From Thoreauomyces humboldtii (taxonomy: Eukaryota; Chytridiomycota; Chytridiomycetes; Spizellomycetales; Powellomycetaceae), in the NCBI GenBank assembly GCA_027596035.1, contig JADGJA010000349.1:1-22041 (forward strand): a stretch of DNA of 22,041 nt, given 5' to 3'. Positions 1 to 8,292 of this stretch are shown one piece after another. The notes below the pieces were generated by a model that had not been told where the DNA came from, made no database searches, and saw only the letters and a program-made list of their open reading frames with translations. The position numbers and the translations under genes were made by a program. Position 1 is the stretch's first letter; each line of letters begins with the position of its first letter.

Positions 1-103
1 CCCCCCCCCTTTTACCAGTAACGTGGTACAGGTGGTACAGGGTAACACCAAGGGTGTCGTCACTCCTTCCGGCATCCTTTTGATTCTTCGAAGCATAGCA
101 TAG

Positions 104-122
104 CACACACACACACACACAC
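104..122. repeat. (CA)n dinucleotide microsatellite
   Basis: A run of alternating C and A just upstream of the YjbQ-family start codon at 136, so probably in its 5' leader or core promoter. A run of nine C opens the window at 1-9. Confidence 0.8.
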
Positions 123-135
123 AGCTTCTGCAAGC

Positions 136-950
136 ATGAGCGGACCCACGCAGTGGTTTCAAAAGGTACACCACACGGGCATGTCTTCTCTTGGGCATGC
201 TTCGACTGGCCCGATGTGCCGTGTGTGGCTCAACCTTCTATACCGTAGACCATCTCGTTGCCCAACAAGAAGCGGGGTTGCCACCTGATCACGTACGGGA
301 ACCCATACATGGATCCCTTTTGAGCATCACGTTTCAAAGTCTCAAATGCTTTCCTGCATCGTGCTCTTCCCACGCCGTGTGTAGGGATCAAGTCATGAGG
401 TATTCGCTCCCACGGAAAACGAGTGAAACTCCTTCCCCCTTTTCGGCCTGACGATTTACATGATGGGCCCGATCCTTATCACAGCCAGATCCCAGAGCTC
501 CATCAGTACAAGGTCGGGATGGCCAACTTCTTCCGTGAGCACTGCTTCGAGAACGTGACACCCGCTTCAAACCCCACTCACGCCCCCCATCACGCCCCAT
601 CATCTTGCTTGTGTTCAGTACAACACACTTCGGCCGCCTTGACGATCAACGAGAACGCCGGTAAGGGCCATGCATCGCAGTTCCCACATTCGAACCGTTG
701 GGTCGGCTGGCCGATCCTCTCTTCCCGTCCGTCTCCCTCCCCGTCTCTAGACCCCGACGTACGGAAGGACATGGAGATGATGTTGAACCGTCTGGCACCG
801 GAGGATGCTCCTTACATCCACACGGACGAGGGACCCGACGACATGGTAAAGGCCTTTCGGTCAGGGAAGGGGAGAATGTCAAGAACCATACCATGCAAGG
901 GCCCTTTTTTTCTCTCTCTCTCTCTCTCTTCGTGCTGACGCAAAGAGGGG

Positions 951-988
<38 letters not shown>

Positions 989-1224
989 AAGCCTGGTCAC
1001 GTCAAGTCATCGCTCTTCGGAGTCTCTCTCAACATTCCCATCACGCAGGGACGCTTGGCTCTAGGGTGAGATCCCATTCCAGACCGTCAGAGGAATCCCA
1101 CTTCCTCGTAGCTCATTCATGTCTGCTTGCCAGGACCTGGCAAGGGATATGGCTTTGCGAAGCCAGGAACAACCCCGGTGGGCGTAGATGCGTCGTCACC
1201 ATCCAGGGCGTGGCCGGAAAGTGA
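136..1224 (+). CDS. YjbQ/UPF0047 family protein, eight exons
   Basis: Exons by hand: 136-165, 249-292, 385-399, 485-534, 619-660, 751-845, 992-1065 and 1134-1224. All seven introns are GT-AG and all phases agree, giving 146 residues, the usual size for the family. Seen: start MSGPTQWFQK, then KKRGCHLITDQVMSQIPEL, QHTSAALTINENADPDVR, PEDAPYIHTDEGPDDMPGH, SLNIPITQGR and a final GTWQGIWLCEARN block before TIQG. These are the family's conserved His/Asn/Asp/Glu motifs. Known: YjbQ-like proteins are small trimeric soluble enzymes found in bacteria, archaea and fungi; E. coli YjbQ has weak thiamine phosphate synthase activity, but the physiological role is unsettled. Odd: exon 3 is only 15 nt, and intron 6 holds two long CT runs. 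The neighbour ELF1 lies on the same strand 386 bp downstream. The family call is very firm; the exon chain is firm because every junction restores a conserved motif. Confidence 0.93.
904..985. repeat. Two (CT)n tracts inside intron 6 of the YjbQ-family gene
   Basis: Uninterrupted CT dinucleotides occur at about 911-929 and 957-985, separated by about 27 bp. The second forms the polypyrimidine tract of the 3' splice site at 990-991. The intron (846-991, 146 nt) is the longest in this gene, probably through expansion of these tracts. On the opposite strand they read as Arg-Glu repeats, which are spurious ORFs. Confidence 0.85.
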
Positions 1225-1610
1225 TTTTCGTATAGACTACCGCTCGTACAGTCAAGTTTCGTAGGTTGGGAGTAGGTCTTTGGGACGGCGAGGTCTTGGC
1301 GGACGAGCATCCGTAGATCCTCAAACGACCACTGTCGACTCTGGGTGTGATCTGATGATGAGGCGTACGAGTCCGGATCGTCACCCGAAGGGCTCTATGT
1401 TTGCGCGGACACTGTGACGGTGCTTGGCAAAACTATGAATTGTTCCTTTCCGGCGGCACTTGGTCCAGTCGTTCGGTCGTTCTCGGGATTTGGGCCACTT
1501 CAAAAAGTTACCGGTACGGTATTTTCGAAAATTGCCCCCGTGAATCCTCCGCCATCCATCCCCGTCTCCCCCAGCAACTCCTACATTCCCCGTGAACAAA
1601 GTAAACGGCC
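1225..1610. other. Intergenic region between the YjbQ-family gene and ELF1
   Basis: No supportable gene. It should hold the terminator of the upstream gene and the promoter of ELF1. A 12-bp perfect palindrome built on TTCGAA lies at 1521-1532, about 80 bp before the ELF1 start codon; it could be a promoter element, but that is a guess. Confidence 0.5.
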
Positions 1611-2456
1611 ATGGGCAAGCGAAAGACGGCTCGCAAGCCACAGAAGCGCGCAAAGCAGACCCTCGCCAAAAAGTTCACCTGCATATACTGTTCCCACGAA
1701 GACACGGTCTCGGTCAAGCTGTACGTAAAAAACCCATTCCCGCGTCGAATGCATCTTCGGAATCGCTCTGGAATCCCTGAACTCACTCTGACCGTATTTT
1801 CGTTGCATAACAGCGACATGATCACCAAGATCGGTAGCCTCGCCTGTCGAGCCTGCGGCGTCTCCCACCAGACAAAGATCCACGCCCTCGCAGAACCCGT
1901 CGACGTGTACTCCGAGTGGCTCGACTCGGCCGAGGAGGCCCAGCGGGTCGAGAACGAGCGAAAGTTTGCCGCGTCGAGGGCGGAAAGAGGGGACGCCTCC
2001 GGCGGCCGAGTCGGTGGTGGTGACGGTAGCGGGCGACGGGAGAGGGAGAGGGGGGAACAGGACGAGGACGTGGACGACGAGGACGACGAGGAGCTGTTGC
2101 AGGATGGATACAGGGGTGGGACGTCGGGTCCACCGCCGAGGGCGAGGGGTCCTTACTCTGGGAGCGAGGACGACGAGGACGATCTTCCACCACCCCCACG
2201 TCGTCGTAGGGACGAGGAAGAGGAGGAGCAGGAAGAGGAGGTGGAAGCGGAGGAGGAACTGGACGAGGAGGAGGGAAGACCGGCACGGCGCGCTCCTTCC
2301 TTTGACGACGAGGAACCCGAATTGCCACGGAGAAAGGCACCCGTGCGTGAGGAGGAGGAGGAGGAGGAGGAGGAAGATAGCGACCGAGAGCGAGGACCTC
2401 CGGCAAAGAAGGCAAAGAGGAAGATCGACGCCGATCTCTTTGGTGACTCGGATTAG
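1611..2456 (+). CDS. ELF1: Transcription elongation factor Elf1 (ELOF1) with long acidic tail
   Basis: Exons 1611-1720 and 1814-2456 encode 250 residues. The N-terminus MGKRKTARKPQKRAKQTLA is the basic leader of the Elf1/ELOF1 family. Zinc ligands are C24-x2-C27 (FTCIYC) and C48-x2-C51 (ACRAC), and the family signature EPVDVYSEWLD follows. Known: Elf1 binds RNA polymerase II at the downstream DNA entry region, helps transcription through nucleosomes with Spt4/5, and acts in transcription-coupled repair. It is nuclear; a basic PAKKAKRK stretch near the C-terminus could be a nuclear localisation signal. Odd: the core is about 85 residues, but here a tail of some 150 residues rich in Asp, Glu and Arg follows, with several long Glu runs. 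Yeast Elf1 also has an acidic C-terminus, so this looks like an extreme form. The 93-nt intron is a multiple of three and has no stop, so unspliced RNA stays open. Confidence 0.94.
   Translation: MGKRKTARKPQKRAKQTLAKKFTCIYCSHEDTVSVKLYVKNPFPRRMHLRNRSGIPELTLTVFSLHNSDMITKIGSLACRACGVSHQTKIHALAEPVDVYSEWLDSAEEAQRVENERKFAASRAERGDASGGRVGGGDGSGRRERERGEQDEDVDDEDDEELLQDGYRGGTSGPPPRARGPYSGSEDDEDDLPPPPRRRRDEEEEEQEEEVEAEEELDEEEGRPARRAPSFDDEEPELPRRKAPVREEEEEEEEEDSDRERGPPAKKAKRKIDADLFGDSD
2214..2375. repeat. Purine-rich GAG/GAA tract encoding poly-Glu in ELF1
   Basis: Low-complexity GAG, GAA and GAC codons encode the acidic tail, densest at about 2214-2275 and 2348-2375. The tract is open in several frames on both strands, giving long but meaningless ORFs rich in Arg (plus) and Leu/Pro (minus). 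Confidence 0.8.
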
Positions 2457-2892
2457 ACTGCCGCGCCTTACTCCCTGGTTCTCGATCCCGCGAGGTTGCG
2501 AATAGATCTTGACCTCGCTTTCTTGCGCGGAAGGAACCTGCATAGTCATGCGAACGTGACGAGAACCCATGCGACTGAAACGCTCAGCTCGAAACCATCG
2601 GATGCATTGACTTCTGATATGTTGACATTACTCCTCTAAATAAAAAAAGGGGAGACGCTCGCTCAGAAGGTTGCTAGACTATCAATATGAAAGCGGTATC
2701 CTGATCGAGGCGATGACTGTCATTGCGCGCGACCCTTGCATCTCAATCCTGTCCTGATTCCGTTGTCGCAACCCTCCAAACCACACCCGCATGGACCTGG
2801 TTCTAACGTGATACCATTAGGACCGGCAAACATACTACCCAGGGCACAAATCGACACACCTCACCTTTCTGTCCCTGTTTCGCACCCCTCCT
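2457..2892. other. Convergent 3' region between ELF1 and the secreted protein gene
   Basis: No gene seen. The two flanking genes point toward each other, so this holds both 3' ends. An AATAAA hexamer on the plus strand at 2639-2644, about 180 nt after the ELF1 stop, is the best polyadenylation signal candidate. Confidence 0.5.
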
Positions 2893-3306
2893 TCAAATCC
2901 CGACACCCGTCTCGACCGCCATGCCGCCGGTAGCCGTGACGGTGGAAGTAGGAGCGACGACGCCGCCGACGGGCACGGTCCCGTTCGAGTTGATGTAGCA
3001 GAGGGGACCCACGCTAGGATCGTCCACGCAGTCCCCGTCGCACGAGTTCTCGAACACCCACGTCCTGGTCGCGAAGGTGCACTGCAGGAAACTGGTGCCT
3101 CGACAGGCCCAGACGTCCTTGTCGGGACTGCACGGGGTGTTGACCAGATTGTCGGTTTGCGGGGTGGTGGTGGTCGTGGGTACGGCGTCGGGGGAGCGAC
3201 GACCGAGACCGTGACGGTTGGGTACGCGGGCGCTGTCGATCGGGTAGGCGAGGGTGAGGATGAGAAGGGCAGCGAACGCGGGTGCCCTGAAGGTTGTGGA
3301 AAGCAT
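2893..3306 (-). CDS. Small secreted cysteine-rich protein, possibly chitin/carbohydrate binding
   Basis: The ATG at 3306 was chosen because the protein then begins MLSTTFRAPAFAALLILTLA, a clear signal peptide with likely cleavage near SAR. An upstream in-frame ATG at 3516 would bury it behind about 70 non-hydrophobic residues. The mature part has a Thr/Pro linker (TTTTTPQT), then a compact module with six cysteines in TPCS, WACRG, LQCTF, NSCDG, GDCVDD and PLCY, and a Thr/Val/Gly-rich tail. Total 137 residues, no intron. The cysteine and aromatic spacing resembles small fungal chitin-binding modules such as CBM19, but this is pattern recognition only. It should be exported, to cell wall or medium. 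No GPI-like hydrophobic tail is evident. It may be an orphan wall protein or effector-like protein; a missed 3' exon cannot be excluded. Confidence 0.72.
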   Translation of the reverse strand: MLSTTFRAPAFAALLILTLAYPIDSARVPNRHGLGRRSPDAVPTTTTTPQTDNLVNTPCSPDKDVWACRGTSFLQCTFATRTWVFENSCDGDCVDDPSVGPLCYINSNGTVPVGGVVAPTSTVTATGGMAVETGVGI

Positions 3307-3943
3307 GGCTTGCAGGTTTGGGTCGCTAAGAGAATAGTGTTTCGAGTATACAGTATTGCGGGGGTTCGACTTCAGGAAACGCTTGACGAAAAGGGCGGGA
3401 GAGCTTCCCAACGAGGTCCCCCCGCTTCTTTTATGTCTTTGTGATCTCATTTCCCGCGCCTCGCCTTCGCGGGGAATCCTGTAAGGTTTACTGAAGGTTG
3501 TGGGGTCAATGTCCACGCCCTTTGATCAGTGGCTGCATTCATCTCCGGTGAGGCCCTGCCTCTTTTGGGCAAGGAATGACGGGATGGAGGGGCGAACGAG
3601 GCGTGCACGGGCGTGCTGAGCCGGTCGGGGTTTGGCTGATGTCAGCATCTGCATTGACCTGGAAATACTCCGAGATTGACCATAAGTCCACGACCATGAG
3701 GTCAAGGTTTACCGTCAAACGCCTTGTCTCTGGCAGGGCTTGAGGCTTGGTCGCTCTTCAGGAATGTCAACTTTCCATGGTTTCGCTGTCGACGCTGATG
3801 CTGGAGCGGCACAGCGGTCAATTATCTCGACCATCCTGGGGATCTATCCTTGTGTATGCGAGATGTGGAATGTTCAAGAGGAGGTAAAATAGCGAGATAA
3901 TTTAAAAACGCGAAAGTACGCTGATTCATATACGAATTCTATA
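3307..3943. other. Intergenic region between PFF1 and the secreted protein gene
   Basis: Both flanking genes are on the minus strand, so this contains the PFF1 3' untranslated region (near 3870-3943, AT-rich) and the promoter of the secreted protein gene. No convincing ORF, RNA gene or repeat was seen. Confidence 0.5.
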
Positions 3944-6836
3944 CTACGCATGCAGTCTGACAACCTTCCTGACCACGAATCCTCCGCTGCTGGTATCGGT
4001 GCTCTTGACCCAACTGAGGATCCCAGTAGGAGCCATCGCATTCCTATCCCGTCCACCCAAGACCTCCTCCCTCATCCTCGAAACCTTCGTCTCGTCCAGA
4101 AAGCACTCGACGATCATCTCTTCCGGTGCCGATCCTTCAGGGTACGTAATGACGACGTCCGTCTCGATCCTCCGATCCTTGGAGGAGTATCGACGAGCGT
4201 ACAGAGTTCGCTGCATGGGCCCGTCAGTCTTGGAGTCGGACGCTGGTCGGTGACCCACCCAGGTGAGGTCGGTGGCAACGTCGAGGGTGGTACGTCCGGA
4301 CTCTGGCTGAGGGAGCGCAAACGTGCAGACTCGACTTCCAGGCGGCCCCGTCGCTCGGAACGTTCGAGTGATGGTTCCCTTGTGGATGGATGTGGACGCT
4401 CCTTTGATTTGGAGAGCGTTTTCCCAGGTCACGATGACGCCCTGCGAATCCCTGACTGCAGGGGAGACGGCTTCGGTCGACGAGGAACGGTACTTGCAGC
4501 TCCAATCTCCATGCCACACGGAAGAGCGAGCTCCACAGTCGACAGAGTAAGTGGGAGCCAGACGTTCGATGTCCGGTTGCACGGCTCTCACGATAGCAGA
4601 TCGGAAAGGACCGAGGGTCTCTGCAGGGAACTTGTCGGAGGTGATCGTCACGTCGACCTTGCCGGCCCGAGCAGCGCTGGTCACGTCCCAGACCTCTCTG
4701 TAGTGCACGGGCACGGAGCGTTCGGGCGAGAACGGGGAAACGCAGCAAGCGACGACGAACAGGATCGCTCCGAGGGCTCCAGTCACCACCAACATGGTCT
4801 TTCGGGTCCTCGGTCCGGCGAGTCGCATGGTAGGCAGCAGGATCAGGAATCCCAACAGGAACTGGAACGCGGCTATCCTGTCTACGCCCGTCTCGTCCGC
4901 GCCTTCGGCGATCGTGACCGGGAGGAAGCTCTCGAAGGCAGCTTCCATGAGGTCGGCGATCCGGATGAACGGGATCGTGAAACCGACCGCGAGCGTCACG
5001 ATCCAGTTCCATCCCGCGATGCGACGACCCAGGGGAGATGCGTTGATGAGGATCGCAAGACTGGCCCAGAAAGCGGTTTCGAAAAGCATGAAAGCTCCCT
5101 GGAGACCCTTGTTGGACAGGTAAATGGCAAGGAGGACGCCGAGGCACTGAAGAGACAGTACGGCGTACGCCATCCAGACGTTGCCGTAGATGGGCCGCAG
5201 TTGTTCGTTCTCGACAACGCAAGGTTTTGGATCACGTGGCAGGAGGAAAGTATTCTCGGTTGGTTCCTCTGTGTCCAACTCCGTCGTGACCGAAGCGGAT
5301 CCTGCCGATTCCTCAAGCCGACCCGGCGTCGGGGCTACAGCGACGAGTTGGCTCACGATCGCAGCGAGACGGATCTTGTCAGCTACAAAGTGCAACAAGG
5401 TCATGACGGAAAATAGAACAACAAGGAAGATCCATGCCAAATTGATTTCGGGACGGCCGTACGTGGAGGCCGCGTTCGCTGCCACTTTCAATGAAGAGAG
5501 GAGCTGGACGAGCAAAACCGGAACGAGACCGGAAAGAGCGATAAAGAGCCAGGCGTCCGCAAGGGGGAGTAATCCCTGGAGGACCGTCTCACGCCATCCA
5601 GAGCTTCGGACTTTGAGGATCGTGATCGAGGCGGTGGTTCCAGCGATGGCCAGGAGAAGAAAGATCATGAGTGCTCGGTACGCCATCGCCGATACCACAA
5701 ACATGCTGGTCCCGCGAAGGTCGGCGAAAACAAAATCGGTGGTCTCGTAACCGGTCGTATGCTCGCTAACGCGGAGTCGCGATACATCTTCCTTGCAAAT
5801 ATGCAGCACGTTCGCGACGACGTTGTCGCCTTGGTGCTGAACGCTGTCGGTGGACACATGTGCGATGTCATCTACCTGACTGTGATAGAGCCAGCGGTTC
5901 TATCAAGGAGATGACGCATGAGTATTAGAAGTCTCATCCGCCGAACTCGGAGAGAGTCCCGCTCTCACGTACTCGCACATAACCCATGTCCAGCCCAGGG
6001 ATCCCTTGCAAAGGGCCATAAACCGAGGCATCGGTATCAGACGATGACAAGCTGCCGGCATTTTGGGCGAAAACGCTTCCGAAGGGGTACGGGGCGCTGT
6101 CGGCATAAGCGCGCACCATGTCCTCACTGTTGGATCGGAAGAGAAGGGATCGCGCTCCTGGACCCGCGGCACCTCCGCCGTCGATGTTGATGAAGGCGGA
6201 GACGCTAGGGAACCAGGGATGGTGCGTGAAGGCGTGCCCGCCTAGCAGGTCGATCTCTTCGCCGTTGTTGAAGAGAAAGACGACGCTGCTCTGCAACCGT
6301 TCCTTCCTGCTGAGGATGTTTCGACACGCTTCGATCATGACGGCGACAGAGATTCCGTTGTCAGTGGCGCCGGGAGCCAGGGGAACCGAGTCATAATGGG
6401 CAGACACAAGGAGGGCCGGTGCAACGTCGTCGGAAGTGACGTTGGAGGTGCCTCGAATCCTCAGGGCAAGGTTGGTGGACTGCCAATAAGTCAAGCCGCC
6501 CTTGCTCCACCACCTGTCCCCGTTGACAATGACGTTGACCTGATCGTCAAGGTCAACGTCAACTACGTGACCACGTTCCGCTCCGTAAATTTGCAAATCC
6601 TTCAGTTGGTCTGCGAGGAATTTCTCCACGAAGGTGTTACGATCCGAATTGACCATATGCGGTTGAGCTGCGACGACCGACAGGGTCTCCTCGACGGCGC
6701 GAACTCCAGAAAAGGTGGCATTTGAGATGTGATGCGAAGACGCGGGATGAGGAGTGGCGTTGTGCGTGATCACGGCGTAAATTCCGACCACGAACGCAAC
6801 ATAGGTGAGGAGAGCACCAGTTCTGCGACTGGGCAT
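3944..6836 (-). CDS. PFF1: Vacuolar membrane zinc metallopeptidase, M28 family (Pff1-like)
   Basis: Exons 6836-5973 and 5899-3944 with one 73-nt phase-0 intron (5900-5972); 939 residues, normal for Pff1. Seen: a TM helix at about residues 8-24, then the M28 domain with metal ligands H147 (SAHYDS), D159 (GATDNG), catalytic E193 and ligand E194 (NNGEEIDLLG), D219 (NIDGGG) and H294 (WLYHSQVDD). About eight further TM helices lie between residues 355 and 670, then a lumenal C-terminal domain of some 250 residues. Known: Pff1 is a multi-spanning vacuole-membrane peptidase with its M28 domain facing the lumen; substrates are poorly defined. All zinc and catalytic residues are present, so it should be active. 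The intron falls six codons before the last zinc ligand, so correct splicing is needed for activity. Long ORFs in other frames here are shadows. Confidence 0.94.
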
Positions 6837-8292
6837 TATGTGGTCGAACGAAGCTGATCTGCGGAACTGCTGGACGAGAGAGCGGTGTTGTAGTCCCTAA
6901 TGTTATATGAGGAAATCGTAGAGACCCGGGGGATGAAAAACGCGTGGGTCCACTGGTACGTGAAGGTACGGGGCCACGCCGTTGCGGTTGGGCCGCACTG
7001 CGGACGAAAATTAGAGAGCGAGCGGCCGCTTTTTTTTTTTCTTGCTGCCCAACTTTGTATCGATGGACAGGTACAGTCGCCTGCCGCTGCGATGCCCAGG
7101 GGAATCGCCATCGCGAGATGCGTCCACTCGCAGTACCCTAACTGGCCCATGCCCCACCCTTAGCGTCCACGGGCCGCCTGGCTTCCACGACCCCTCGGCC
7201 ATGATGATACAATGCCTGCGTCGCCCAACAGATGTCGATGGCCGATGCCGAACGCGGACGCCGTCGCCAGCGATTGCGCGACGAGCACGGGAGGCCACTT
7301 GGTCATTCTTGGCGGTCTGCGAAGGGACGACCCGTGGGGTCGGCTGTCGTGGGAGGACTCGTGGCTGCTGCCGCCGCCGCTCTTGGTGCCATGGTCGCGT
7401 CTCATGTCCAAAAAAATTGGACCTCACAACTCTGTAGTTGTCAACCCAAGCAAAAACCTTGTACCAAACATTTAGACGTTCTTTACTGTCCTTTGCGGAA
7501 GTGAGGGGTCCGTCTTCTTTTTAGGCTGCTGGGTGCGGAGGCAATACTGTCACATGGAGACGATTTTCAGGGAAAAGCAGAAAATGATCATCATCGGGGA
7601 TGGTTCCGATACCGTGGTACCGCCATGCCACCCTCCCCGGTTCAGGTAACGCATGGATCCGGTATCGTCATCACCAAGAACATGGGGATTAGCGGAGAGA
7701 CACGTTCAGCGACGGGAGGCTATAGTGTACGGTGTATACATGGGTATTCGTAAAAAAGGGGGCAGGGGGCATGCAGCATAGAGGCTAAAGTGCTGTACGG
7801 TGACGGAAGTGGGGTGTGTGGCTCGCGAGAAGGAAAGGAGAGAGGAGAGGTGAGGGGAGAGCGTGTTTCAGCGGCAACACACATCCACTTTGATCTGTCG
7901 CCCCTGCCATACCGTACCTCTGATATCACTGATACAGTATCACCGTTTCGGCATTCCTCGTGTCTTCGCTGTCGCCGACCCTCTCCCCACCCCCTCGAGG
8001 CTTTCTACACGCACCAGTGGCATAGCGGAAGGTGCCTCCCTGTACCCTACTGCACTCCCCTTTCCCGCCACACCCCGTCCCCGCCGTCCACCCGCTTCTC
8101 CCCGCCGTCCCTTCCCGCCTCTCACCTGGACCGCTCCGCATCCCAAACCTAGCCTTCGCCAACATCCACGCCCTGCATCCCTTTGCTCGTTCCGCGCGCG
8201 CTTACGTATAGACGGAGTTCGTTCTCGTGAACCGTTGTTTCCTTGGGCAGGTTTGAGACCGACCGTGGAAACCACGCGCGCCCAGTCGGGAA
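6837..8292. other. Long intergenic region with only doubtful small ORFs
   Basis: This 1.46 kb gap lies between the divergently transcribed PFF1 (-) and Sec7 (+) genes, so both promoters should be here. GC-rich DNA at 7030-7420 is open in several frames on both strands. Two candidates stand out weakly. On the plus strand, 7232-7504 (90 residues) has an Ala/Gly-rich hydrophobic stretch (VGSAVVGGLVAAAAAALG) like a glycine-zipper membrane segment. On the minus strand, a frame starting MTKWPPVLVAQSLATA at 7310 has strongly GC-rich third positions but no clear downstream exon. I recognise neither, and they cannot both be real. Runs of A/T at 7030-7040 and 7410-7416 flank the block. From 7505 to 8292 I see no gene; it is probably promoter and 5' leader of the Sec7 gene. 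Confidence 0.4.
7232..7504 (+). CDS. Doubtful small ORF with one possible transmembrane segment
   Basis: 90 codons from an ATG at 7232. The first half is Arg-rich and hydrophilic; residues about 35-57 are Gly/Ala/Val-rich and could span a membrane; the last 30 residues have many Cys and Lys and look unlike the rest, matching a drop in GC content. No homologue is recognised, and overlapping frames are also open in this GC-rich block. It is listed only because the gap otherwise holds nothing; it may well be non-coding. Confidence 0.2.
   Translation: MSMADAERGRRRQRLRDEHGRPLGHSWRSAKGRPVGSAVVGGLVAAAAAALGAMVASHVQKNWTSQLCSCQPKQKPCTKHLDVLYCPLRK

Noticed and set aside
670..705. tRNA T-arm-like GGTTCGAA sequence (minus strand)
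   Set aside because: No acceptor stem, anticodon arm or D-arm around it; it lies in an intron.
646..1069. Overlapping Arg-Glu or Ser-Leu repeat proteins on both strands
   Set aside because: They arise from CT microsatellites in an intron of the YjbQ-family gene.
1581..2570. 329-codon minus-strand ORF opposite ELF1
   Set aside because: Its Leu/Val/Pro runs come from the reverse complement of the Glu-rich tract; the plus strand encodes a clear Elf1.
4224..5222. 332-codon minus-strand ORF in another frame within PFF1
   Set aside because: Same strand but a different frame from a firmly identified membrane domain; it is Arg/His/Pro-rich shadow sequence.
3950..5416. 488-codon plus-strand ORF opposite PFF1
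   Set aside because: It mirrors the GC-rich PFF1 coding strand, has no recognisable domain, and its composition (Arg, Ser, Asp, Gly rich) is typical of an antisense shadow.
7600..7680. Inverted copies of a GATACCG-like sequence
   Set aside because: Short and imperfect; TACGGTA/TACCGTA-like words recur in several non-coding stretches and may be chance.
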